From a virus, in the IMG/VR virus record IMGVR_UViG_3300042465_001021, positions 1 to 61,316 of that record: 61,316 nt of DNA. One strand, given 5' to 3'. The translations under genes and the position numbers were made by a program. The first letter of the stretch is position 1. Every line of letters starts with the position of its first letter. A model generated the notes under the pieces. The model was not told where the DNA came from, did not search any database, and was given only the letters and a program-made list of their open reading frames with translations. Below are positions 24,554 to 32,172 of the stretch, one piece after another.

Positions 24554-25712
24554 GCTTGATCTCCTCAATTAGTTCCTTAACCTGTTTGTCCCACGGAGCA
24601 ACCACGCTGTCACGGGGGAATAGTTTTACTTCCGGATAGAACAGACTATTACGCCCGATCTTGTGGTTCCAATACCAAAGTTTGTTGGCATCAAGTACGT
24701 ATGTAGGTTTGCCCATCGCCCCTGCGATATGCACGTTGGCGTTACTGACAGACACCACCACATCGCACTGCGCCATCACTGCGGCTACGCCTTCCAAGTC
24801 AAAGAAGTTGCCGACCGTCGTCTGCCAAATTTTCTTGCCAGTCTTTTCTTCAAACGGCTCGATGTCGTGATCGGGTTTGCCGTACTGAAGATTGACGATC
24901 TTGGCATTCGGGATGTCCCACAGCCCGACCAACTCTTCCAACTTGATACTCTTGTGCTTGTCTATACGAGGTGCAGTGCTTGCCCACGACAGCCCAATAA
25001 CAAAGTCCTTGTCAGGGAAACCCAGTTCTTGCTGTATCTGTTCAATACGCTTCGGGTCAGGCTCGATGTATCGAGGAGCAGCAAATATCCCTATGTCCTC
25101 TCTCGACTTAATGAAATATCTACCGATACTACCAAGCGGTATCTGCGAGTCGTACTCAGAATTGTTCACCTTGGCGCTGTGCGGAATAAAAGTAATGTGC
25201 CGATTCGCTCGTTGCAGCAAACCAATCAACCGCACATCAATCATCACCGTGACTTTCTCAGTCTGACTCTTCAGTGCATCAATTAAACTTCCATACAACA
25301 ACTGATCGCCAATACCTTGCTCACACCATACAAGCACAGACTTGTAGGCACGGTATGGTCGCCACTCGGGGAGTCGTGTTTTAAGTTTGGGTGAGGCAAA
25401 CGACGGACTGTTCCAACGCTCGTCATACAACTCCCACCCACGCTTGAAGTCGCCAAACTGCATCGCCATCAAGCCCATCGTCCACTTGGCATCAGCGGCT
25501 TCGTGGTCGTGGTGTAATGCTTTCTCAAAGTCTGCCTTCGCCAAGTCCCAACGCTTCATCTCCCAGTGCGCTCGGCCACGCTGAATGTATGAAGCAATAA
25601 TCAGCGGGTGCATATCGATGAGTTTCGTGAACCCCGGTATGCACTCGTCGAACTTGTCCTGATCCAACATCTCCAACGATTCCTTGAAGATGTCCTGTAT
25701 TGATTTATTCAC
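24531..25712 (-). CDS. TPR-domain GT-B-like glycosyltransferase
   Basis: A 393-aa protein starting at GTG 25712 (GAGG eight bases upstream, GTGA overlap). Residues 5-100 form about three TPR repeats (LIIASYIQRGRAHWEMKRWD, LAKADFEKALHHDHEAADA). Residues 116-390 match the TPR-linked glycosyltransferase pattern: WCEQGIGDQLLYGSL (130-144), VIGLSWAS (238-245) and SNANVHIAGAMGKPTYVL (323-340). The family transfers sugars in GT9/GT41-like proteins. With the adjacent GT8-like gene it makes a two-enzyme glycosylation cassette in an early operon. Confidence 0.8.
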   Translation of the reverse strand: MNKSIQDIFKESLEMLDQDKFDECIPGFTKLIDMHPLIIASYIQRGRAHWEMKRWDLAKADFEKALHHDHEAADAKWTMGLMAMQFGDFKRGWELYDERWNSPSFASPKLKTRLPEWRPYRAYKSVLVWCEQGIGDQLLYGSLIDALKSQTEKVTVMIDVRLIGLLQRANRHITFIPHSAKVNNSEYDSQIPLGSIGRYFIKSREDIGIFAAPRYIEPDPKRIEQIQQELGFPDKDFVIGLSWASTAPRIDKHKSIKLEELVGLWDIPNAKIVNLQYGKPDHDIEPFEEKTGKKIWQTTVGNFFDLEGVAAVMAQCDVVVSVSNANVHIAGAMGKPTYVLDANKLWYWNHKIGRNSLFYPEVKLFPRDSVVAPWDKQVKELIEEIKRDYDGTF

Positions 25713-25981
25713 ATCATTGCCCTCGGGCTACGCTTGCCTGCCTCTGATCGACGTAGGATTCTGGATCGACCATCTCGTGTCATGCACAAAGCGGTCAACT
25801 TGTGATAATCCAAATCCAACATATCGCAGATCCAACGCATCGAACCTACGTTAGATCGTCTGGAGTACACCCAGTTGATAGCAGGTGATTCGCCGTAGTC
25901 CACATCTTTGATTGCCTGATACAGAACAGCAGCCCACAAGCGGCGGCAACCTGCATCGTCCAGTTTGTCCCATTCATTCAT
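25709..25981 (-). CDS. Conserved phage protein, WICDMLDLD motif
   Basis: A 90-aa protein with AGAGAG upstream of the ATG. RLWAAVLYQAIKDV and then VGSMRWICDMLDLDYHKL form a pattern (helix; short strand; GSxxWICDxLDLD) seen in a small phage protein family that often sits beside regulatory genes. The C-terminus is basic. It may be a DNA-binding protein; no function is established. It is coupled with the sigma-like gene (2 bases apart) and the TPR-glycosyltransferase. Confidence 0.6.
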   Translation of the reverse strand: MNEWDKLDDAGCRRLWAAVLYQAIKDVDYGESPAINWVYSRRSNVGSMRWICDMLDLDYHKLTALCMTRDGRSRILRRSEAGKRSPRAMM

Positions 25982-25983
25982 GG

Positions 25984-26628
25984 TTAATCTCTCTCGTCGT
26001 TTATGTTTACCAACAAGTCTTCCATGATCTTTCCAATGTTGGTTTCTTTACTAACATGGGCTTGCAATTTTCTAATTGCCTTATGCTCCAACTGTCGTAC
26101 GCGCTCTTGTGATACGCCTAAATCTAAACCGATATCCTCAAGAGACCTCACTTCTCCGTTCAGGCCGAACCTCTCGCTCAATATCATTCTTTCTCGCGGA
26201 GTCAGTACCGCAGCCATAGCCTTGTTCAGTACGTTCTCCGTTTCTTCCTGTGCGATCTCACGAATCCCTGCATTGTCACGCATATCTTCAAGACGGTCGT
26301 TCCAGAGTTCGCCACCGGCAAGACCTACAAGTTCAGACTCGGTAACGTCTTTGGTTCCCGTCGATGTGGTCAATACAAGTACCTTCTGACGTTCACTGAA
26401 CAGATCATTAGGCAACGCATACAACGCATCGCACAACTGCAACACACACTTTCTCCACTCACCCTTCTGGTTAAGCGGAGATGCTTTCATGTTTATGAGA
26501 TCGAACGTAGCGCCGATTGGTAAGTTCTTTTCTCTGCACATCTGAAGTACAGACGGATACCCCGCAGCCTCCATCGCTCGACGTATTCGTGCGTTCGATA
26601 CGGATATCTTTACTCTGTAGTCGCTCAC
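25984..26628 (-). CDS. Sigma70-family-like transcription factor (region 4)
   Basis: A 214-aa protein; GTG 26628 has GGGAGGG at the right distance. Residues 141-190 (LTPRERMILSERFG, then SLEDIGLDLGVSQERVRQLEHKAIRKLQ split here) are a clear sigma70 region 4 with its HTH, the part that reads -35 elements. Residues 10-75 look like a separate XRE-type HTH domain. A region 2 (-10 recognition) is not obvious, so it may be a divergent sigma factor or a region-4-based regulator. No phage RNA polymerase is seen in the window, so it may redirect host RNA polymerase to late genes. Confidence 0.8.
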   Translation of the reverse strand: MSDYRVKISVSNARIRRAMEAAGYPSVLQMCREKNLPIGATFDLINMKASPLNQKGEWRKCVLQLCDALYALPNDLFSERQKVLVLTTSTGTKDVTESELVGLAGGELWNDRLEDMRDNAGIREIAQEETENVLNKAMAAVLTPRERMILSERFGLNGEVRSLEDIGLDLGVSQERVRQLEHKAIRKLQAHVSKETNIGKIMEDLLVNINDERD

Positions 26629-26741
26629 CAGTATTCCCTCCCTCCACGCTTCGCTCCCCATGCAGGTGGAGGCACGTGCGCCCACTCACGCTTACGAAAG
26701 TCCTCGCGTCTCTTGAAGAAACCTAATAGCCAACGGATCAT
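26625..26741 (-). CDS. 38-aa Trp/Arg-rich small protein
   Basis: An open frame of 39 codons with GGGAGG seven bases before its ATG. Its start overlaps the stop of the upstream gene (ATGA), and its TGA overlaps the GTG start of the sigma-like gene. Sequence features: a hydrophobic N-terminus MIRWLLGFF, then a basic stretch KRREDFRKREW, then PPPAW and a GAKRGGREYW end. The double start-stop overlap and excellent ribosome site mark it as a real, translationally coupled gene. Function unknown; it could be a small membrane-peripheral or RNA polymerase-binding peptide. Confidence 0.7.
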   Translation of the reverse strand: MIRWLLGFFKRREDFRKREWAHVPPPAWGAKRGGREYW

Positions 26742-27043
26742 GGTTCTACCTCCCATCGAATACCGTCTTTCTTTAACACGTTGTCAGAACGAGTTAATGA
26801 TTCTGCCAATTCGTTAACATGACCCCTCTCACGGATGGCGGCGGCTACGTTGAACACATCCTCGTCCTCAATATCAAAATTACTTAGTAGTACTTCTATA
26901 CATTTCTCCCGCTCGGCTGCGGCAACGAGGGCGGCAAATCGTAAAAAATTTTCTTCCTGCATCCTTATGCTCATCAACGGTTTGGAATAAATGCCGTGCC
27001 ATCCAGCCTCTCGCGCCAGTCGAATAACCTCTTCTCTATTCAT
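26738..27043 (-). CDS. Conserved small phage protein (AALVAAAERE motif)
   Basis: A 101-aa protein with AGGAAG before the ATG and an ATGA overlap with the gene upstream. MNREEVIRLAREAGW at the start, FAALVAAAEREKC in the centre and AAAIRERG toward the end are the hallmarks of a very common small helical phage protein. It is probably wholly helical and cytoplasmic. No function has been shown for the group as far as I know. Confidence 0.7.
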   Translation of the reverse strand: MNREEVIRLAREAGWHGIYSKPLMSIRMQEENFLRFAALVAAAEREKCIEVLLSNFDIEDEDVFNVAAAIRERGHVNELAESLTRSDNVLKKDGIRWEVEP

Positions 27044-27564
27044 GCGTTCTTCCTCGCATCAATCTCACGCTGCAAGTACCACGCTGCTTTCTCCAAGTCC
27101 TGAATCGGATCGGAGTCTTTCTTTCCCGCTCGGCTCACGTACTTCACGACGTTGCCCAGTCGGTAGTTCAAATCTTTAGCCTCGATGAAGTCGATAGTCT
27201 CGATGCCACCGGCCTTGTAGTGCGGGGGGTGATTGACGAGATCGGCTTGATAATTCTCATACGCACGGTCGAACCAATCGTTTACAAGATCGTTCGTCTT
27301 TTCTACTTCCTTAATCTTGTCCAACTCATCCAACACCTTCTTCATCTCTGTTACTTCTTCAGTGATCCTCGACTGCTTCTTCAGCCGCGCTTTTGTAAAC
27401 ACCTTGTCTACAAACGCAGAGTTCTTCTTCGCGTGCCACTTCACTTGATGCACGAGATTCGGAGTGACCTTTAATCGATCTGCGATTTCTCTCGCAGTCA
27501 ACTCTGGATTCGACGCCAGAAGTGCAGTGATACGCTGAGTCTTGTTACGCTTTTTATTAGCCAT
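27040..27564 (-). CDS. HTH-DUF3310 fusion (T7 gp1.7-like nucleotide kinase domain)
   Basis: A 174-aa protein, AAGGA upstream. Residues 15-45 are an HTH (LTAREIADRLKVTPNLVHQV). Residues 60-105 form a coil. Residues 111-170 (NHPPHYKAGGIETIDFIEA, then RLGNVVKYVSRAGKK, then DLEKAAWYLQREI) are a DUF3310 domain. The T7 member of that group, gp1.7, is a dGMP/dTMP kinase. The fused HTH suggests DNA binding or self-regulation in addition to nucleotide metabolism; catalysis is inferred only from family membership. Confidence 0.8.
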   Translation of the reverse strand: MANKKRNKTQRITALLASNPELTAREIADRLKVTPNLVHQVKWHAKKNSAFVDKVFTKARLKKQSRITEEVTEMKKVLDELDKIKEVEKTNDLVNDWFDRAYENYQADLVNHPPHYKAGGIETIDFIEAKDLNYRLGNVVKYVSRAGKKDSDPIQDLEKAAWYLQREIDARKNA

Positions 27565-27841
27565 GATTAAGTTCCTTTCTCAAGTTTTCGATATTGGTTT
27601 CGTCAACAATTAGTGCTATGCCACCCGCTGCGCGAATGGCTTTCATGTGTGCGTGTTGTAGTGCCGTTGGTTTACCTCCATTTGCCTTACACTCTATAGC
27701 ATAGAACAATCCACCTTTACAAATCAAAAAATCGGGAACCCCTGAGTTACCGTAGCCTCCTGTAACTGGCATCGCGTAGTACGCCCCCATATCCTCCAAG
27801 ATCTTCTTAACCTTAGACTTAACCTTCGCCTCGGGTGTCAT
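27557..27841 (-). CDS. VRR-NUC endonuclease
   Basis: A 94-aa protein. MPVTGGYGNSGVPDFLIC and then FYAIECKANGGKPTALQ contain the D...E-x-K active site of the VRR-NUC branch of the PD-(D/E)XK superfamily (Asp near residue 36, E-x-K near 50-52). Stand-alone VRR-NUC proteins in phages are probably junction-resolving or structure-specific nucleases. It overlaps both neighbours slightly, so the three genes are translated together. It likely resolves branched DNA before packaging. Confidence 0.85.
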   Translation of the reverse strand: MTPEAKVKSKVKKILEDMGAYYAMPVTGGYGNSGVPDFLICKGGLFYAIECKANGGKPTALQHAHMKAIRAAGGIALIVDETNIENLRKELNHG

Positions 27842-28244
27842 TGCTCTTGCTCTCCTTAACTATCGGTTCACCTCGGAGTGAAACCATGATTGAAGACGGT
27901 GTGACCACGCAGTAATAGTTTTCATTAACACGCCAACCAAAGTCGGGGTGTGGATAACCTTCCAAGTCTCTCGGCGGGAATGTCACCATGTTCATGTACG
28001 CATCTTTCTTTTCAAAGTCTATGCCTTCGGCAGAAAACCAACCCTTGTCACCACGCGCAGCGATGATAGCCAGACGTTCTCTGAAGAAGTCTGGTAACGT
28101 CTGATTTGTGTAATAGTTAACTCTGCCGGGATCAATGAACAACTTGTATTCATTCCCATCGGTGGTACTTGTTACTTTGATAGGTACACGCCACGCATCT
28201 CTAACGATGTCCTGAAACGCACACAGTTCGTTGTGCAGTCCCAC
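27819..28244 (-). CDS. Hypothetical early protein
   Basis: A 141-aa protein starting at GTG 28244 (GAGG seven bases upstream). Contains beta-rich segments (NEYKLFIDPGRVNYYTNQT, WRVNENYYCVVTPSSIMVSL) around a helix (LPDFFRERLAIIAARG). I do not recognise the family. It lies between a similarly unknown 330-aa protein and the VRR-NUC gene. A copy of the TTCAC-N6-GTGAA dyad (27867-27882) lies within its 3' end. Confidence 0.6.
   Translation of the reverse strand: MGLHNELCAFQDIVRDAWRVPIKVTSTTDGNEYKLFIDPGRVNYYTNQTLPDFFRERLAIIAARGDKGWFSAEGIDFEKKDAYMNMVTFPPRDLEGYPHPDFGWRVNENYYCVVTPSSIMVSLRGEPIVKESKSNDTRGEG
27867..27882. promoter_or_regulatory. TTCAC-N6-GTGAA dyad inside a coding sequence
   Basis: TTCACCTCGGAGTGAA. 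Read on the other strand it differs at a single position from the copy at 34670-34685. It lies in the 3' part of the 27819 gene, 26 bases upstream (in transcription sense) of the VRR-NUC start codon. Confidence 0.4.
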
Positions 28245-28246
28245 GG

Positions 28247-29239
28247 TCAAACCTCGATCAGGTATGCAGGACAGTCAGCCCAGTAAGCACGGACGACAGA
28301 CCCTGCCGCAGGCCATACCGTCGTAGCCGTATCACGCACAGGCAGCAACTCGCTACTCCCCGTGTGAACTTTTAACATCATCAGCGATGGCATCAGTTGT
28401 GCCTTCAGATCCTCGGGCAGATTGTCGAGGGACTTGTGCCACGCTGCACCATGTATCTCAAAGTGATCGCGGTTGGAGTGCCTTTTACTTACACAGTAAG
28501 TCTCAATTTCTTTCAGCAAAGCATCACGACCCACACGGCCAATGATGTAACCGTCGAGAATGTCTTTGACGATGATCCACTTGTCACCAAGCACAAACGA
28601 TCTCGCTTGTCTCGCGGCTTCTTCGCGCTTCTCAAGTTGCCGCATATATTCTTTATGCCGAATCTCGCATACACGGTAGGAGTCAGGACTCATCGACGCA
28701 CGATCAATCTCGCCCATCGCCAGTCTGATGAGTTCGATACGAGTGTCACCATCTAATGACTCAACACTCGGTGTTTCAAACAATGCCCTATAACCTTCAT
28801 ACATGGCAGACGAGATCAACTCTCTGATCAGATGACTCAACTTGGTGCGCCCGGCCACAGTCCAGTCCTTGATCTGGTTGGAGTGCTTCTTCAAGTTTGC
28901 TGCGATGTATTTGATGTTGGTACTACGCAGCACAGCGTCCGTCGTGTATTCGTTCAATCGCAGGCCAGAAGCAAAAGAATTATTGATGTAGTCAAACAGC
29001 CAGTACTTTGTAGACGACTTCGGATGCTTGGCCAGTCCGATGCACGCGACCGGCACACCTTCCTTCGTCGTGAACACCATGTGTTTATTTTCTACCTCAT
29101 AGTTCACACCCCCGATCACCCACTCACCCTCGGTGATGTTGTAGAGTTGTGCGTACACGCTCCAGTAGTCAGAGCGCATGATGGCTGCTTGCTCATACTG
29201 CGGGAACTTGTTGGCCAGAAAGAATTTTGATAAGTCCAT
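28247..29239 (-). CDS. Hypothetical protein, 330 aa
   Basis: The ATG at 29239 has AGG six bases upstream. Mostly alpha/beta with WSVYAQLYN, VACIGLAKHP and a long helical C-terminal half (CEIRHKEYMRQLEKREEAARQ split). No catalytic motif is visible. It sits downstream of the VWA and small-protein genes in the early operon. I recall similar proteins in environmental phage genomes near MoxR/VWA pairs but no function. Confidence 0.6.
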   Translation of the reverse strand: MDLSKFFLANKFPQYEQAAIMRSDYWSVYAQLYNITEGEWVIGGVNYEVENKHMVFTTKEGVPVACIGLAKHPKSSTKYWLFDYINNSFASGLRLNEYTTDAVLRSTNIKYIAANLKKHSNQIKDWTVAGRTKLSHLIRELISSAMYEGYRALFETPSVESLDGDTRIELIRLAMGEIDRASMSPDSYRVCEIRHKEYMRQLEKREEAARQARSFVLGDKWIIVKDILDGYIIGRVGRDALLKEIETYCVSKRHSNRDHFEIHGAAWHKSLDNLPEDLKAQLMPSLMMLKVHTGSSELLPVRDTATTVWPAAGSVVRAYWADCPAYLIEV

Positions 29240-29240
29240 G

Positions 29241-29462
29241 TCACACCTCACTTTCAAAGATAGTTGCGTCTAACACAGGTTGATCCGTTGCCTTAAGCAA
29301 ACGGTTAGCGATCTGCCGAATCTCGTCGATGTTGTCGCCCACCATGCACACGGTTGAATATCCTTCAGGTTTGTCATCGTCGTCGTAGAACACCTCGGCA
29401 AAGGTGTAATACTCATCGCCCCACGCATCGATGTGGCGTAATACTCTGTGATTCCAAGTCAT
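29241..29462 (-). CDS. Small acidic hypothetical protein
   Basis: A 73-aa protein with AGGA ahead of the ATG. MTWNHRVLRHIDAWGDEYYTFAEVFYDDDD is followed by an IDEIRQIANRLLKA helix. Acidic and compact, it resembles small phage proteins that start MTWNYRV; no function is known. It is packed within 2-5 bases of its neighbours. Confidence 0.6.
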   Translation of the reverse strand: MTWNHRVLRHIDAWGDEYYTFAEVFYDDDDKPEGYSTVCMVGDNIDEIRQIANRLLKATDQPVLDATIFESEV

Positions 29463-29467
29463 ATCAT

Positions 29468-29710
29468 TTAATCCTCGTAGCCGTCGATGTACGCCTTCAC
29501 TCGCTCCAAGGCATGTTTTCCCTCAAACTTAATAAACTTAAGCGGTGACGTTAGTATTTCTGCCTTGGTCAAAAACTTTACTGTCTTTTCCTGTCGCATT
29601 CTTCCAAGCAACGTCAACGAGTCATACGTTAGATCTATGCGGTGCTTCTTGTACTTCACGACCCGCGAGACCTCTTTTAATACGTACCCTTCCACTCCTG
29701 ATACTTGCAT
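29468..29710 (-). CDS. Small basic hypothetical protein
   Basis: An 80-aa protein. The start at 29710 is set by a perfect AAGGAGG six bases upstream, which overlaps the end of the VWA gene; longer in-frame starts lack such a site. Basic and beta/alpha in character (VLKEVSRVVKYKKHRIDLTYD, split by turns; ALERVKAYIDGYED helix). No family recognised. Confidence 0.6.
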   Translation of the reverse strand: MQVSGVEGYVLKEVSRVVKYKKHRIDLTYDSLTLLGRMRQEKTVKFLTKAEILTSPLKFIKFEGKHALERVKAYIDGYED

Positions 29711-29711
29711 C

Positions 29712-30878
29712 TCACACCTCCTTATCCATTCGGATCGCAGTCCCTGATACCGGCTTGAATCCAATCTTGCGAGTCACGACCCACAGTGTCGGTATCTTTG
29801 TGTCCCACTTCACGTTGTCCTCGATGTAGCCGTCAGTGAACATCACCAAGCAGTCAGCACTCATCGACTTCTTGGTTAAGAATTCACTTACACATGAAGC
29901 GATAGTTCCACCACCTCCCTGCGGCTTCAGCATATGAGCGATGCCGTCGTAGTTACCTTCGAACACCTGCTCACCGTGCACCTGCGTATCCCACCACAAC
30001 ACACGCACCTTCTCGGGACTCACTGTGTCGCAGATGGCTACGATCTCGGATGCAAACTCAGTCAACTGTGCGGAGTCGATGCTGCCCGACGTATCGATGG
30101 CGATGATCAACTCACCCACACGCTCACTGATCGTAGATGGCAAGTAAATATCATCAGCCAAGCGACGACGATTCAACTTACGCCACGTGTAGTCCTCTGC
30201 ACCACGACAAGCGGATGACACAAAGTCTCTCAGCACATCACGCCACGACAACTTTGGCTCCATCAACTCTTGAATGACACGAGGAACTTTGACACCGAAC
30301 TTGCCTGCCAACATCCCACCTTGTTGAATGGCCTCGTTGATCTTGTCAGACAGACCCTTCAACTCCTCGGGACTCGCGCCCTCGACGCCATCCATGTCAT
30401 GCTCGTCAAGCGGTTTCATTCGCCCGCCTCCGCCACCATTCTTCTCGTCGTTCTTCAGATCGTTGTACACCTCACGCACCGACCAGTTGTGATACTTGGG
30501 GTCATACAACCCACCTTTCGGCAGACGCAGCAAACCTGCATCCTTCTTGCCGATCTCAACGATGATGTCATTCACCACAAAGTCCATAGCGATGTTGGCG
30601 AGCTTGGCGTTCTCCTTCATCAAGTCCTTGTGTCGTGGGAGATGCTTCAACATCACGTGCAGATTCTCGTGAAGCACCAGCGCAGCGATCTCCTCGACAG
30701 TCAGTGACTCCATGAACTTGCGACCGTATCGCTTGTTGAACCCATCCGTATACGCAGTGGGTACGTTGTCCTCGACAGTTGACTCGCCAAGCAACATCAC
30801 ACCTGCATACAGACAAGTCTCGGGGTGTCTCATCAATCGGATGTGAGACTTCTTCAAGACAGTTTCCATGTTGTTCAT
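29712..30878 (-). CDS. VWA-like protein with DUF2201-type HENLH domain
   Basis: A 388-aa protein. HENLH at residues 70-74, followed by KHLPRH, is the putative metal site of the DUF2201 metallopeptidase-like domain. After a Gly-rich linker (148-155), LIIAIDTSGSID (257-268) is the MIDAS motif of a von Willebrand A-like domain, and MFTDGYIED near 350 completes it. MoxR ATPases and VWA proteins commonly act as a chaperone pair that inserts cofactors or remodels complexes. Here the MoxR-type gene lies one small gene upstream. Confidence 0.85.
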   Translation of the reverse strand: MNNMETVLKKSHIRLMRHPETCLYAGVMLLGESTVEDNVPTAYTDGFNKRYGRKFMESLTVEEIAALVLHENLHVMLKHLPRHKDLMKENAKLANIAMDFVVNDIIVEIGKKDAGLLRLPKGGLYDPKYHNWSVREVYNDLKNDEKNGGGGGRMKPLDEHDMDGVEGASPEELKGLSDKINEAIQQGGMLAGKFGVKVPRVIQELMEPKLSWRDVLRDFVSSACRGAEDYTWRKLNRRRLADDIYLPSTISERVGELIIAIDTSGSIDSAQLTEFASEIVAICDTVSPEKVRVLWWDTQVHGEQVFEGNYDGIAHMLKPQGGGGTIASCVSEFLTKKSMSADCLVMFTDGYIEDNVKWDTKIPTLWVVTRKIGFKPVSGTAIRMDKEV

Positions 30879-31054
30879 ACTTCCACTACCTCTTGCTTCA
30901 CTTCCACGTGAACTCCTATTTCTTTTATGCGCTTCAGATGTCCGATATCAAACGTCATGCGACCCATGAGATTGGCGAATCGTTGCGCGGTTATGTCAAC
31001 AGGGTAGAACCGTATCGTCCCGTAATGTTCTTTCTTCTCAACTACCATGTTCAT
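30875..31054 (-). CDS. 59-aa small protein between MoxR and VWA genes
   Basis: An open frame of 60 codons with GAGG six bases before the ATG at 31054. Its TGA overlaps the VWA gene ATG (ATGA). It begins MNMVVEKKEHYGTIRFYPVD and ends with an acidic/Val-rich strand VHVEVKQEVVEV. Position and coupling indicate a real gene of the MoxR-VWA unit. Its 3' end contains a TTCAC-N6-GTGAA dyad. Confidence 0.7.
   Translation of the reverse strand: MNMVVEKKEHYGTIRFYPVDITAQRFANLMGRMTFDIGHLKRIKEIGVHVEVKQEVVEV
30897..30912. promoter_or_regulatory. TTCAC-N6-GTGAA dyad ahead of the VWA gene
   Basis: TTCACTTCCACGTGAA, 18 bases upstream of the VWA start codon and inside the 3' end of the 59-aa gene. Same half-sites and spacing as the four intergenic copies at 33-35.6 kb. 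Confidence 0.4.
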
Positions 31055-31062
31055 ACATCACC

Positions 31063-32148
31063 TCAGATCAGCAACTCAAAGTTAGTCTTTGCCCACGCAC
31101 TCACTTGGTCGTTACCTCGTGCGATCCGCATGGTGCGCTTGTTCTGCAACAGCATCGTGAAGAAAACTGCCTGCACCTCGGATGACTTCAGTCGGTTCAC
31201 GAACTTCATGAACTTACTCAGATCGTCCTGTGTCTCCAAAGTATCGATGGCGTTGAACATCATCATGAAGAGCGCGGCAGGTTTCTCAGGGATCGCCACA
31301 CCTTCAGGATCAGCCAACACTTGCTTAACCGATACCAACTCCCGCTCCAATGTCAGGAACGCAGCCATCGACTCAGCCGCAGCAGCACCGATAGTCCCGG
31401 CCAGTGCAGAGTGAGTCAGTTTGTCGCCCAACTTTGTACGGTTCCGAACAATCGGATCACACTTGGCCAACGAGCGCGGAGATACGAAAGACAACACACG
31501 CTTGGACGGATTGAAGATGAATGGATTCTCTTCTTGCCCACCATCCAAGTAACTCGCCAATGCACGCTCGTTCATCGCAACCCATGCTCTAACAGTTGCA
31601 GCGATGTTGTTCTCGGTAGCCCACGGCAGCCATGTGTGTGCAGTTGATTTGGACACCGGCACGATGGTCAGTCGATTGCCACCATGCGCGAGGATCGCAT
31701 CGCCCACACCATCAGAGAAGTTATTAGTCGTTGCAAAGATGATCGAGTCCTCGGGCAGTGCATAGTCACCCGCCACATGATCCAGAATTAGACGCATCGC
31801 CATCTTCTGCATCAGTTTGTCACCCTTGCCGATCTCGTCGATCATGATGATCTTCGGCTTGTTCGACTTGAACTTGAACAGGGACGATGGATAGAACTCC
31901 AACTCACCAGTCTCCCGATTCGGAGCGCGGATGAACAGGTCGCCCATGTCCGTCGTTGACCAGTCGAGATAGATGTGGTCGTACCTGTCGGTGGGGTAGT
32001 CCTCGTCGTTCTTGAACCGTTGCAGGATGGATGACTTGCCGATACCCGGCTCACCCACGAACAGGATCGTGTTCGTCCTGCCCAGAGTCTTGGCCAGTGT
32101 GTATGCCTCGTCGATGTTGACGGGATTGGTAAACAAATTAGTAGCCAT
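31063..32148 (-). CDS. MoxR-type AAA+ ATPase
   Basis: A 361-aa protein with GAGGAAAG before the ATG. GEPGIGKS at 32-39 is Walker A, KIIMIDE at 99-105 is Walker B, FATTNNFSDG near 137-146 is sensor 1, and GNRLTIVPVSK follows in place of the usual MoxR arginine finger segment. The C-terminal 120 residues are helical. MoxR ATPases work with VWA proteins as ATP-driven remodelling chaperones. In this phage the DUF3150-like, AAA and VWA genes are consecutive. Confidence 0.88.
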   Translation of the reverse strand: MATNLFTNPVNIDEAYTLAKTLGRTNTILFVGEPGIGKSSILQRFKNDEDYPTDRYDHIYLDWSTTDMGDLFIRAPNRETGELEFYPSSLFKFKSNKPKIIMIDEIGKGDKLMQKMAMRLILDHVAGDYALPEDSIIFATTNNFSDGVGDAILAHGGNRLTIVPVSKSTAHTWLPWATENNIAATVRAWVAMNERALASYLDGGQEENPFIFNPSKRVLSFVSPRSLAKCDPIVRNRTKLGDKLTHSALAGTIGAAAAESMAAFLTLERELVSVKQVLADPEGVAIPEKPAALFMMMFNAIDTLETQDDLSKFMKFVNRLKSSEVQAVFFTMLLQNKRTMRIARGNDQVSAWAKTNFELLI

Positions 32149-32172
32149 GTCACTTTCCTCGTAGTTGTTTAA

